Source of the DNA: Brachionus manjavacas
Taxonomy: Eukaryota > Rotifera > Eurotatoria > Ploima > Brachionidae
Direction of reading: 5' to 3'
DNA length: 64,000 bases
NCBI GenBank assembly: GCA_019054805.1
Contig: JAHQIY010000001.1
Location: forward strand, 1,612,001-1,676,000
Shown: piece after piece, positions 13,801 to 23,739 of the stretch
Layout of the letters: every line of letters starts with the position of its first letter
Position numbering within the stretch: the first letter of the stretch is position 1
Notes under the pieces: model-generated
What the model was told of the DNA's origin: nothing
The model's input: the letters and a program-made list of their open reading frames with translations, nothing else
The model's database searches: none
Program-made: the position numbers and the translations under genes

Positions 13801-13813
13801 GTGTCGAAGCCAT
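7845..13813 (-). CDS. SNX2: Sorting nexin, SNX1/SNX2 type (PX-BAR, retromer-associated)
   Basis: Endosomal PX-BAR protein that binds phosphoinositides and tubulates membranes for retromer/ESCPE-1 cargo recycling. Three exons on the minus strand: 13813-12854, 8546-7950 and 7892-7845, giving 534 residues (human SNX1 and SNX2 are about 520). Residues 1-150 are an acidic, proline-rich linker. The PX domain spans about 155-278, with the phosphoinositide-binding motif RRFSDF at 196-201 and a PPAPEKD loop. An amphipathic helix/linker and the BAR domain follow from about 300 to the end, with the family C-terminus WEQYLPEVKAI. The ATG at 13813 is preceded in this frame by non-coding AT-rich DNA. The 4.3 kb first intron carries transposon fragments in the opposite orientation; the second intron is 57 bp. 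I cannot separate SNX1 from SNX2, so the symbol stands for the pre-duplication type. Confidence 0.93.
9745..10825 (+). pseudogene. Decayed non-LTR reverse transcriptase fragment
   Basis: Reading + from about 9745, conserved RT blocks appear in one frame: FDIKKAFDRVWYDGLL (9811-9858), then SGVPQGCISPTLFS (about 9980-10021), then an ADD catalytic remnant at about 10074. In-frame stops interrupt the frame at several points and later parts shift frame. A C-terminal piece continues to 10778 (an open run starts at 10587). A short TAG-repeat tract at 10807-10827 may be the element's microsatellite tail. The motifs are those of Jockey/CR1-type non-LTR enzymes; the exact clade is not assigned. Confidence 0.8.
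10943..11144. mobile_element. MITE with exact 9-bp target duplication
   Basis: Left arm starts GGCACCTTGAAGTTTAAGATC; the right arm read inward starts GGCATCTTGAAGTTTAGGATC. The flanks are the exact 9-mer TTAAAATTG at 10934-10942 and 11145-11153. Its TIR resembles the element at 1276-1805. A related interior and right end lie at about 56040-56218. Non-coding. Confidence 0.8.
12239..12768 (+). mobile_element. 5'-truncated non-LTR retrotransposon, copy 1 (RT C-terminus and 3' end)
   Basis: The open frame contains the post-RT motifs KKLQAIQNTAVRFILKLKYD and RLFELSERYVGTGLSDS, shared with copies at 22.1 and 23.0 kb. About 12 codons present in copy 2 are missing after IPLIV, which shifts the frame. 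The 3' UTR ends with the small hairpin GAGC-TCTA-GCTC (12727-12738), then CGATACAGAAAAC and an AAAT-type tail. It sits inside the sorting nexin intron, antisense to that gene. Confidence 0.85.
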
Positions 13814-15678
13814 TTTGCTTTTTATCTAGAGTTTTATTTTTGCTTCTAAAAAGTTGTCTCTAAATGATAATTAATTTTGAAAGCGTTTTAGATCACAAGA
13901 TTTTGTCGAGAAATTATCTAAGCTTTTAGAGTAATTAAAAATCACATGAAGGTAAATCGGAATTTTTTTAAAAAATTTTTCTTTTTTTTTCTCTATTTTT
14001 TCTTTTTTCACGTCATTTGAATTTGAGTGTGAGTTTTAGTTTTTAACTGTTCATTTTTTGTTCTTTTAAATAAAGCGCACTTAAAATTGTCTTCTAAATT
14101 TAAAAATGATAAAATTCCTTTTGAATTTTTTAAAATTATTTAAGAAACAAAAATACTGAAAAAGGCTTATTTTTAATTAAAAGTGCCAAATTTAATTAAA
14201 ACATTATTTAATTTATTCGCAACAAGCTAAAAAAAATGAAATAATTACACCTAAAAATAGAAAGATGAAATTATTCATTTCATTATGAGAAATTATTTTC
14301 ATTTTATTTTCTTCAAAACTCATAATATTCAAGAAAAAAATAAATATTATCACATTCTAGCAATTAATGCATCATGCATTTGAAAAAAAGTATAAACTTC
14401 CTTGATTCTTGTTCATCCGGTTAAGGTCTTTTCTTATTGTTTTCTATTTTCATTTTTTTGTATTTACTGAATTGTTTTTACAAACTAAAAAATTATTTTT
14501 ATTTTACTGAAAATTAACTTTATTTATTAGATTCAAAAAATGAAGGACTAAAAATAAATAAGTCAATAACTTTTTCGTTCATCTGTACCAAGCTGAAGCT
14601 CTGTTAGATTACAAAATAAAAATCAAAATTAAATAATTTAAATTACTATTTTAAAGTAAGGAATAATAAAAACAAAATCAGTTAAAATACAAATATAAAA
14701 ATAACAGTTAAAATAGCATTTAAAAGTCAAAATAAAAAAAGATAATTGAAAAAAATTTTTTTTAATGTTTAAAGAAAATAAAATTGTTTATTTTGTTTTG
14801 TTTGTATCAATTTACACAATTCTGCACTGTTTTCATTTTATTTTTAACTCTGAATTTACTCAAAACCATTAAATATTTTAAAATTGTTAAAGAAAAATTT
14901 CATAAACTTTAAAATTGCAAAAAAATCTACAGAACTTGGCGCGCTTCTTGCATAAATTTCAATAAATTTAATTCTTAAATTTTTAAATCACTATCGATAT
15001 TGAAATATCAATTTTTTTTTAATTAATTTATTCTAAAATACACAACTTTCTAATTTAATTCTTTTTTATGAAAAAGCTTGAAATTTCAATATTTCAATAA
15101 ATTTTTTTATTGCTGTCTGCTTGAAGTTCATGATCATGATCACGTGATCAAAACTAAATTGATTAAAATTTTATTGATGAAAAAAGCTTTTTTTAATTTT
15201 TTTTAATTTAAAAATAAAATTTCTAATTATTATATTTAATTATTTAAATTAATAAAAAGCATCATTTTTTTTTTGATCTTTAGTTGATTTCTCTATAATC
15301 TTTAAGTAAGTATCAAAATTATGGGTTTTAATAATTGTAAAATGTAATTTTAATATTAATTTAAATATCTGCAAAACAGAGTTATAGACTAAACAAATTA
15401 TGTTAAATAAATTGAGTCATAATTAATAAAGTGAAAAAAAAACCTTTTTATTAAAGCCAAAACAAAAAAGAAAATTTAAACGAAAACATTGAAAAAACAA
15501 TTTTAAATAAAATTTATTTTTTAATCATTATTCATAAATTGAGATATCAAAATAGGGCCTGAAAAATATTTTTCAAATAGCAACCATAAATTAGAAACAA
15601 ATAATTTGTTTAAAAATTTTATTCTTTTTTATAAATATATTTGTGAAGAATAAAAAAAATAAATTTGAATAATCAGAC
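13814..15678. other. AT-rich upstream region of the sorting nexin gene
   Basis: No open frame or structured element was recognised apart from a diverged repeat near 15119 (GAAGTTCATGATCATGATCACG), a member of the AT-rich repeat family also present near 7056 and 62218. The sorting nexin promoter should lie just above 13813 on the minus strand, but no diagnostic motif is visible. Confidence 0.5.
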
Positions 15679-16555
15679 GGGTCTACCTTGTTTTGTGATC
15701 AAAAGATCACCTATTTGGTGGTCTGGTGCTGGTCACAGGGTTGGTGAACATTAAAGATCACTGATCACATTCTTGACGTTTTTGTGACCTTAAATATACA
15801 AATTAATGATCACCAAAATTTCTACATGATCACCAAAATAATTTTTAATAAAAATCTCTTAAATTTGAAATTTTTTTTTTAAATTTTTTTTTCATACACA
15901 TCAAACTTTTTTAAACTCTGTGCTTATTGCTTACGTTTTTATAAAAATACTATGTGCTATTCGAAATTTTTATATAAATTTGAATTGTATTTTACACTTT
16001 TGATCAAAAATGAGTTTAGAACAAACTGATGAATTTAAACTTTTTGATAAGCTAAGAAATCTTTGCTTAATATTTTCTAGTCGTTGTTGTGATAAAACCA
16101 ATTGTAAATACAAAGGGTCTGAGCTAAATCTTAAGTTTTGAAAAAGAAGAGCTGACATCAAAAACCAGATCTTGTCTTGGCGATGTACTTCATGTGGGAC
16201 ATTTAAGTCGATTTACGATGGTTCATTTTCTTCTTTATTCAAAAAACCAGTGAAAATTATCCTGGCATTATATCGCAAAACAACATTAAAATTTCCTTTT
16301 TTTTTATTTTTTTTTTATTTGAAACTTTTTATTCTATATTTTTGGTCACTAAACTTTAACTTTGGTCACATTAACGTGACTATGGTCACATATTTTAATA
16401 AATGGTCACATTAAAATTTTTCTTTTTTATTCTTAAAAATTTAAGATCACAAAAACGTCAAGAATGTGTTCAGTGATCTTTAATGTTCACCAACCCTGTG
16501 ACCAGCACCAGACCACCAAATAGGTGATCTTTTGATCACAAAACAAGGTAGACCC
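15679..16555 (+). mobile_element. Merlin-like DNA transposon derivative with about 112-bp TIRs and 8-bp TSD
   Basis: Both ends begin GGGTCTACCTTGTTTTGTG, and the inverted arms match over about 112 bp with only two differences seen. The flanks are an exact 8-bp duplication, AATCAGAC, at 15671-15678 and 16556-16563. The arms contain the palindrome GTGATC-AAAA-GATCAC. The interior carries the start of a transposase (next entry). Long, nearly identical TIRs with an intact duplication indicate a recent insertion. Merlin (IS1016/ISXO2-related) elements make 8-9 bp duplications; the assignment also rests on the protein motif. Confidence 0.85.
16010..16414 (+). pseudogene. Truncated Merlin/ISXO2-type transposase N-terminus
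   Basis: From the ATG at 16010 a single frame runs to 16414 with one in-frame TGA at about 16139-16141. Before the stop there is a Cys cluster (SSRCCDKTNC). After it comes SWRCTSCGTFKSIYDGSFSS, which matches the zinc-finger entry (W-x-C-x2-C, then GS-F) of ISXO2/IS1016-like DDE transposases. The catalytic core is absent, so the element is non-autonomous. Function is inferred from these short motifs only. Confidence 0.6.
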
Positions 16556-17630
16556 AATCAGACTTAGTTAAATAATTTTTCTCGAATTCAAGTTCCATTC
16601 ACTTTTCAAAAATTGGTTCTATAGTCTTTTGATTTTTATAGAAAATTAATAATTCATAGAGATCTGATCGAACAAAAAACATCTAATAATAAATTTAAGA
16701 TTTGATTTTCATTCCTCTGTCATGTTTAGTTTTAATTTGAATTCCTTCATTCGATTATGAAGCCTCATAAACAGAAATAGAACTTTGATACATTCAATAA
16801 ACAGCATATGTCCCATTTTAAAAGATAATAAAATATTCTTAAATTACACCGAATGTTTAAAGCCTGTGATTCTCATTAAAAACAAGTTAGACTTTAAGTT
16901 AGTGCCGCATTTAATAAGCTTTAGATTTTTTTGAATAATGCATTTGATCCAGCACCACTAATTTAATAAATAGAAAAAAATTTTAAAAATAATTCTTTTA
17001 TTTTTAATTTTTGTTTATATCTCAAACTTTAATGCCGCATTGAACATAAGAAACTTGATTTAAATGCGGATCAAAACACATCTTTACGTTCAGATTTATA
17101 CAATAAAATTGTAAATATTCATCGCAATGCATTAATTAAGTCAATTACAAAATCTGACTTTATAGAGGTTTTTAATGGCATAAATAAAATTAATTTGGGG
17201 AAAAAAGTAGACATCACAGTATGAAATCATGTTTAAAAAAAAAATTTTTATTCGATTTGTACTTGATTTCACAACGGCCTTCAGTATCAAACGTACTAAC
17301 TAAATACTTTTTAATTAGAGAGAATTTCAGTAAATTACATTTCAGTACATGGTTATGAAATTCAGTACAAAATGATAAAAAAAAAGAGAAAAAAATGTAA
17401 AAAAATGAATAACTTTTTTTCTAAAATCATTAAAATTAGTTCTGTTAATGCATCATAGTCCAATATTCAAAGTTGCATCAAATATCAAGATCTGCTAAAT
17501 TTGCAGAGTTTAGCAGAAATTAAATTTCAATAAAACCAAGTGTAGTGCATTTTACTTACTTCAGATTTAGCGCACTTTACTTACTTTACTTCTTTTGACT
17601 TAATTGAAGTAATATTACGTAAATTTTAGT

Positions 17631-17719
17631 AAAAATCAATTTTTTATAATTTAAAAAATTATAAAATATAAAATAAAATTTTAAATTATAATTTAATAAA
17701 TTATAAAAAATTGATTTTT
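17631..17719. repeat. Perfect 23-bp inverted repeat (AT-rich hairpin)
   Basis: Arms 17631-17653 and 17697-17719 are exact reverse complements (left arm begins AAAAATCAATTTTTTATAAT), separated by a 43-bp AT-only loop that itself partly pairs. It could be the remnant of a MITE or a palindromic hotspot; no target duplication was found. Confidence 0.7.
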
Positions 17720-18654
17720 CATTTTTTTTTCACTTATGATAAGTAGATAATCAAAAAAGTAGATATACGTTTTTCAAGGAATAGAGTAAAAAAATGGAAA
17801 AAAAAATAAATTCTTTAAAAAAAAAACACAATTTTAATCTATTCTTGAATTAATTAAATCAATGATATAAAATTTTTATCATTCTAACGATTTAAAATAA
17901 GTATTTCTAAATTTTCCCACATTTTATCATGGTTTTAAAATTTACTCTGAATTTTGTGGACTAAAATGGTTCTATTTTATAAGATCATTTTTCTTGATAA
18001 TAAATATTTCCCAAAAAAATAAAAAAAAAAAACCAAATTTTCATCTTTTGATTTAATAAAAAGGCGTTTTTATCAATTTTTTAAAAAAATTAAATTTTTA
18101 AACTCTATTAAACATGATATATACTTTGTTTGGTTGTAATATATTTTTAATAACTATTAAAATATCATTCAAAGCCATAATTTGGATGCTTTAAAGTGGA
18201 TTTTAAATTTGTCTTTAAAATTTTCAAATGGGGGTAGATTAAAATGGATTAATATTGAAATAGTTTTTATTTAACACCAGATTTTAATTGAACTAAAAGA
18301 TCCATAGAACGTTTATGTTCTTCTCTGAACTAATCAACCAAATGGTATATGCATTTCAGGTCACTGGTTAAAAAACAACGATCATATTTTGAGCATAAAT
18401 TAGAAAAAAAATATTTTTTGTATATTGTTTTTTTAATTTGAAGTTCAAACCTGATAGACTAGAGAAAAAACTTCAACCAAAATTAGTACAAAAAATGTCA
18501 AGTTTTTCTCCACTCAAATTTTAATAAATTATTTAACAACACATGGAACAACCAAAAAAGAAACAAAAATTTGTTTTGTTCTCAATTCAGTTAATGTTGT
18601 ATTGAAAAAGTTGTGATTTTTCTAGCTGTGAAAAGAAGCAAAAAAATCGAATTG

Positions 18655-18760
18655 AATGGACTAGATCAAAAAATAGAGAATCCAACCTTGTGGATGTATC
18701 TTGATAACCAAGTCCCAGCGCACACTGCTAAAAATTATTCGCTCCATAATTAATTATGAT
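18655..18760 (+). pseudogene. Possible Tc1/mariner transposase relic
   Basis: One frame reads LWMYLDNQVPAHTAKNYS across about 18690-18745. This resembles the 'QDNAPCHTAK' block around the second catalytic Asp of Tc1/mariner transposases. Nothing else of the protein was found nearby and the segment is short, so this stays tentative. Confidence 0.35.
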
Positions 18761-19051
18761 AATGTGACACGAAAACACTAATCAACGGGTGCTTGGCTTT
18801 CGATAGGCAAAGAGACGCCGCTTGGATACAACAAATGACAACCGAGCGGCCTTTGCAGCCTAAAATAATTGCTCGAGTCGGAGCGCACACGACCAACACC
18901 TCACAGTCACATGACTTGCAAATAAACTCAACAAAAAGCGTTCGAAAACAACAACACACAACGAGAGACAGAACACAGAGAACAAAACTAGCAACATAAA
19001 AAATTTTCGCTCTTAACGTTTAATCATTTGCAAGCGATTTTTCTCAACACA

Positions 19052-19108
19052 CTCATATACCCACACTCACATACCCACATACCCACACACACACAAACAC
19101 ATACACAG
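19052..19108 (+). repeat. CA-rich simple repeat in the 5' region of the SAND-domain gene
   Basis: Imperfect run of CACA/CATACC units about 60-120 bases upstream of the start codon at 19173. The same gene has a GT-repeat tract in its 3' UTR (about 20591-20627). Confidence 0.8.
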
Positions 19109-19172
19109 CATTTTGTGCTTGAACAGTCTATTTGAAGTCTAACAACGCCATATTTATTCAACACTTTGTTAA

Positions 19173-20074
19173 ATGGTGACTACGTTCAACTCGAACTCGA
19201 AGCTTAGGACCAAGCTCGAGACACTGCTGCAACTGCCGCTCAATCAAATAAGCTACAACAACTTGGTGGTCGACCCGAGCGTGCTGGCCTCGGCCGAGCC
19301 TGAGCCCGACCACGAGCACGACCAAGAGCACGACCACGATGAGGACGACACCACCAGCCCAACGGTCACTTATTCCACGCGCAAAAACCCCACCAAACAC
19401 TTTAACTTCGACCAGAAAATACTCTACGAGGACGTGATCCAGGTGAACTGCAATTCGGTGGTGGCCGAGCTGCACAAGAAAAAATTCGGCTCGGGCGGCA
19501 AAGGCCGATGCATCAAAGTGAGCGGTGACGGCGACAAGTGGATGACTCCGATTGAGTTCGAGACCTATTGCGGCAAGGGAAACTGCAGGGACTGGAAGCG
19601 CACGCTCAAAGCCGGCGGTCAGCAGATATTGGCCATTTTGGACGCGGGCATTTTGACTTGCCATGCGGTCTCGTGCTCGTGTGCTGTGTGCAATCAGAAC
19701 GAGTCGCTGGTCGGGCCCATAAAACCGTTTATGCGCTATCGGCGACGAAAAAAAGACGAAATTGTTGCTCAAAATGCGTTCAAAAAATTCCTCAGCCTCA
19801 AGCCGCCCACTCTCATCACAGACTTGTCCTTTCATTCTTCGCCTCAAAATTCAACCTCGCCAATTCAAAAAATTCTCAACAACAACAGCGTCCGAAAGCT
19901 AAACAATCAGCCATTGTCCGTTAATACTCAGTTGAATTCGACCGATGATCTAGTGAGGTTCGTTAACAAAGTACAGGAAAATGATGACAACAAATGGAAC
20001 GTGTTGGAACAAGTAGGAATTAATTTTTTTTTTTTTTCATTTTTTTTTTTTTCATTTTTTTTTGTTCATTTTTT

Positions 20075-20105
<31 letters not shown>

Positions 20106-20534
20106 CATTTTTTTTTTGTTATTTAGATGGCACAGGAGATGATAAGTCAAGCTAAAAATTTACAGTCTCAGATTGAAATTCAGCGCAAAGAGAGCGAGGT
20201 GAATCGTAAGCTGTTGATCGAAAAGCTGCTGCAGACGTCGAGCAGCGCACAGCCCGATTCGTACATGTCCACATCGTCCTCGTCCTCGTCCATGACACAC
20301 TCGAGCCGAAAGAGAAAACTGTCCAGCACACAACAGTACAGCGAGAGCTGCGATTACCAGTACGACAACGAGTACGCAGACGAGTGCTACGATGACGAAG
20401 AGGCCGATTTGAACGAGAACAGTGAGCAGCTGGTCGACAACGAGTCCGAAGCTAATGGCGAGACCAATCGTGTTCACGATGACGACGAAGACGACGACGA
20501 CTTTTTCAGAGAAAAAAGCAACAGTTGTCAGTAG
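19173..20534 (+). CDS. SAND-domain transcription factor, DEAF1-like (no MYND finger)
   Basis: Probable nuclear DNA-binding regulator. Two exons, 19173-20012 and 20127-20534, with a 114-bp intron, give 415 residues. Residues 45-60 are a His/Asp/Glu-rich stretch. The SAND domain lies at about 90-168: RCIKVSGDGDKW, TPIEFE, and the DNA-binding RDWKR at 139-143 (KDWKR in most members). A Cys-rich CSCAVC (168-173) and the basic stretch RYRRRKK (188-194) follow, in the same order as in DEAF1, to which this region is closer than to GMEB. The second exon begins with a predicted coiled coil (QAKNLQSQIEIQRKESEVNRK), then Ser-rich and very acidic tails (EDDDDFF near the end). DEAF1's C-terminal MYND zinc finger is not present. 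The assignment to SAND is firm; orthology to DEAF1 is an inference. Confidence 0.85.
20013..20126 (+). repeat. Intron made almost wholly of T-runs punctuated by CA
   Basis: Between GTAGGA and ATTTAG the 114-bp intron is successive blocks of 8-13 T separated by CA, C or G. It serves as an extreme polypyrimidine tract and is prone to slippage, so its exact length in the assembly is uncertain. Confidence 0.8.
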
Positions 20535-21401
20535 TTGTTTTCTTTTTTCTTTTCACAGTATTAAAGCTTCTTTCCGAGTGACTGCAACCAGTGTGTGTGT
20601 GTGTGTGCGTTTGTATGTGTGTATATACTATGATTATGATTATCATTTTTTATTTAATATGTTAAAGCCTTTAAAATAATTTTAAACATTTTAATTATTT
20701 GTTAATTATTTTATTGTTTTAATTTGGAGAAGCCAAAATTCTCAATATACTAATAAAATAAATTCCGATCTAATGTTGATTTTATTTTTTGTTTTTAGAG
20801 TTTTATGACATGATTTGATTTTTGTCGTTAATTTTTGCCAAATTAAAAACGAAAAAGAAATTGTGTGCCAAAATTTCTTGAAAAATTTAGATTTTTTTAT
20901 TTCTTTTTATCAAATAACCACTGTATCAAAAGTCAAACATGAGGACATTTGATCATTTATTGCAAATTTTTGACAAACAACTTTAATAAAGAAAAGGTTG
21001 ATTTAATCTTAATAATCTATGGAGAATTTAGAAGATATGTCTAGAAAATTTAGAACATTACAAAAAAAAAAATTTAAATTTTTAAACAGTAAAAACTTTA
21101 AATAAAAATCGATTTTCATATAATAAAAACTGTATCATCTAATGGAATATTTTTTTAGCTTTCTTTTAATATATAAATTGTCCAGAAGAAAAAATTCTAA
21201 CCACTCCAAAAATCTTTTTAAAAATGCTTGGATAAAATTCATAAAAAAACTAGTCTTTAAAGTTTAGAACATTCATTTTTTACTAAATTTTTTCTACACC
21301 TTTAAAATCCCTAAAATATTTTTTATCACACAATATTTGGAATGCCTTTTTTTATTGTTTTCATTCACTTTTTACAGTTCATTAATTATTTTTGGATTTA
21401 A
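20535..21401. other. 3' flank of the SAND-domain gene
   Basis: Contains a GT-repeat (about 20591-20627), AATAAA signals near 20751 and 20757, then AT-rich non-coding DNA up to the TTAA target at 21398-21401. No gene seen. Confidence 0.6.
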
Positions 21402-21596
21402 CCCTTATCCGTCGAAAATAGAAAAAATAACGTTGTTGACGAGAATGGATCATTTTTGAGCCAGAAAAAAAAATTATTTGTGTTTTAAAATACTTTTATT
21501 AAAAAAATATTATACAAGTTTAAAAAAATAAAAAAATGATAAAAGTTAATTAATTTAAAACACAATTTTTACAAATAATAAATAATATTTTTTCTA

Positions 21597-21915
21597 GATG
21601 ATCTTTAAAGACAAAGCTTGCGCATTGCCAACAAGTTGTTGAGCTTTTGTTATCTCGCTTTTTTTTTATCATTTCCGTTTTGGCATATCAAACATCTTCT
21701 GAATTTAGCGTAAATGTAGCTGAGCGAGGAATTCGATGCTGCATTTCACCGTTAGAAGTTGGATCATTATTTTCGGAAGATTCTTCTTCCGAAGTTCCGA
21801 AACCACAAACCAACCCTTCTAATAGCGGCTGAACATAATCGAATTCATCATCACTTATTTGTTCTAATTCGTTGTTCAGTTCAGGTGAATAATTAATAAA
21901 ATTAAATTCATAATA
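21597..21915 (-). pseudogene. Deleted piggyBac transposase (N-terminal and C-terminal pieces joined)
   Basis: On the minus strand an acidic N-terminal stretch (SDDEFDYVQPLLEG, then EESSENND) is followed within about 60 codons by a stop. In the same frame comes a C-terminal piece, KKRDNKSSTTCWQC, then FKDH near 21615, resembling the Cys-rich finger that ends many piggyBac transposases. The whole DDE catalytic domain between them is missing, so this is an internal-deletion derivative. Confidence 0.6.
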
Positions 21916-22086
21916 ACTCTTTTTTTTTTAAATTGATTGAATCAATAATTTTTAATTGATTTATTTAGCAATTTTTTTTTCTGAGAAAATCGTTAATTTG
22001 AAAACAATCTTTAATTATCAACAACATATTTAGGATGAAAAGTAAAGCGGTTTTTTTAAGATTCTAAAAAAGGGATAAGAAATTTT

Positions 22087-22580
22087 TCAAATATATCAAA
22101 AAACTACAAGCAATTCAGAATACAGCAGTCATATCTATCCTTAAGTTAAAATATGATACTCCTTACAACATGTTGCATCATGAGGCTCTTAATAAACTTA
22201 AATTACTAAGAGCCTCGAATCGTCTTTTTGAGTTGAGTGAGAGATATGTTGGGACAGGACTGAGTGATTCTATTCCATTGGTTGTCAGACTGGTGGAGGA
22301 ATACAAAGAAGGTTTCGAATCAAGATATATTGAATACCCAACTCCATTGTGTAATTGCTACCTTACAATTTCTTCTTTTTTCCCTGAACAATCAATTTTT
22401 TAAAAATATGTATCCTTTAACTCTCTAGTTCAATTTCATTAATTTTCCTCTATTTTAAACCATTTTATTACATTTTATTTTTTTAAATTTTTATTCTATC
22501 TTATTTAACTTTATTTTATTTTGATTTTTTTTTTTTTTTAATCTGAAGGAGCTTTTGCTCGGTACAGAAAACAAATAAAT
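22087..22580 (+). mobile_element. 5'-truncated non-LTR retrotransposon, copy 2
   Basis: Starts abruptly in the RT C-terminal region (KKLQAIQNTAV), continues through RLFELSERYVGTGLSDS and VRLVEEYKEGFES, and ends in a 3' UTR with the hairpin GAGC-TTTT-GCTC (22549-22560), then CGGTACAGAAAAC and an AAAT tail. Very similar at the DNA level to copy 1 at 12.2 kb. Inserted in the piggyBac remnant. Confidence 0.85.
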
Positions 22581-22654
22581 AAAATTCAAATGAAAACTAA
22601 TTGTTTGATTTGTAAAAGTAAAGCTACTGTATATTTATTTCAAATAAGATCCAT

Positions 22655-23575
22655 TACTTTTTAGTATTTTTATTAACGATATTCCTAAAAGAAATAAAAT
22701 AAATAGTGAATACTCTCTTCTTTTTGCTGATGACTTAGTTACATTTTATAGTTTTAAGAAAAAAGGAAATCTAGAAAATAAGATAAACAAAAACTTAGAC
22801 GAACTAGAAAAATGGCTCTTCAAGTGGAAGAAGAAAATATCTGTTGAAAAGCCTTGCTTCATTGTCTTCACTAAATATAAAAAGGAAAATATTGACTTAG
22901 AATTAAAAATATATGAAAATAAAATTGAGAGTCAAAAGGAAATCAAGTTTTTAGTTACAAAATTTGATTCAAAATTAACCTTTACCCCAATAGTTGATGA
23001 AATAAAACAGCGTTGTAGTTCACGGTTGAACTTAATAAAAATATGAACATTAAAAAAATTCAAGTCTTACAAAACTCAGCAGTTCGTTTTATATTTAAAC
23101 TAAAATATGATACTCCTTCCAATATTTTACATCATGAGGCCTTTAATAAACTTAAATTCTTAACTGTCTCGAATCGACTTTTTGAATTGAGCGAAAGATA
23201 TGTAGCGGGAGGACTGCGTCATTCTGTTCCATTAGTTGTCAAGCTGGTTGATGAATATAAAGCGCGTTTTGAATGAAGGTATGTTGAATACCCGACTCCA
23301 TTGTGTAATTGCTATCTTACTATTTCTTCCTTTTTTCCTGAATCATCAAATATTTAAAAAATGTATTCTGTTACTCTTTATCGAAATTTATCTAATTTTA
23401 ATTTTAATATTTATCTACTTTCTAACTTACATTATTTAAACTTTATTTTTTTCTTATTTTTTATTTTTATTTTATTTTATTTAGCTTTATTTTAATTTTT
23501 TATTTTTCTTCTTTTTTTTTAAATTTATTCTGAAGGAGCTTTAGCTCGGTCCAGATATACAAATAAATAAATAAT
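22655..23575 (+). mobile_element. 5'-truncated non-LTR retrotransposon, copy 3 (includes RT catalytic motif)
   Basis: Begins in the RT domain: VFINDIPK, then LLFADDLVTF with the catalytic ADD (about 22720-22745), then the thumb region (LDELEKWLFKWKKK). A stop at about 23044-23046 and a gap of sequence precede KKIQVLQNSAVRFIFKLKYD and RLFELSERYVAGGLRHS. The 3' end has the hairpin GAGC-TTTA-GCTC (23536-23547) and an AAATAAAT tail. It is more diverged from copies 1 and 2 than they are from each other. Confidence 0.85.
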
Positions 23576-23739
23576 GTCAATTAAAAAAACGATAAAAATA
23601 AAAAAAATCTGCTTGGGTCAAAAATGACCCATTTTCGTCAACAACGTAGTGCTGGCTCATTTTTGACCCAGTCTTCGACGGATAAGGGTTAAAATCGGTG
23701 ATTTTATTGAGTTGTACCATTTCGCTGATTTTTCCATAA

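Larger units (their letters stand above)
16556..19172. other. Non-coding region upstream of the SAND-domain gene
   Basis: AT-rich. It holds a near-perfect hairpin (17631-17719), a possible Tc1 relic (about 18655-18760) and a CA-rich simple repeat (19052-19108). From about 18780 the composition becomes GC-richer, as expected for the promoter and 5' UTR of the gene starting at 19173. A short open segment at about 17055-17220 was not recognised. Confidence 0.5.
21402..23688 (-). mobile_element. piggyBac-type transposon remnant with TTAA ends, interrupted by two retrotransposon copies
   Basis: The two ends are CCCTTATCCGTCGAA (21402) and its inverse ending at 23688, each flanked by TTAA (21398-21401 and 23689-23692), the canonical piggyBac target. 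Inside the ends are matching subterminal motifs ACGTTGTTGACGA followed by TCATTTTTGA near 21430 and 23634. A decayed transposase lies on the minus strand at 21597-21915. The interior is displaced by two non-LTR copies (22087-22580 and 22655-23575). Confidence 0.85.

Noticed and set aside
13293..13863. Plus-strand frames over the sorting nexin first exon
   Set aside because: Antisense to a clear PX-domain exon; no independent evidence.
17055..17220. Open segment (LYNKIVNIHRNALIKSI) of about 50 codons
   Set aside because: Too short, no family recognised, no start or splice context; possibly transposon debris.
19158..19847. 229-codon minus-strand frame opposite the SAND exon
   Set aside because: Antisense shadow of a GC-richer exon; the + frame has clear SAND motifs and splice sites.
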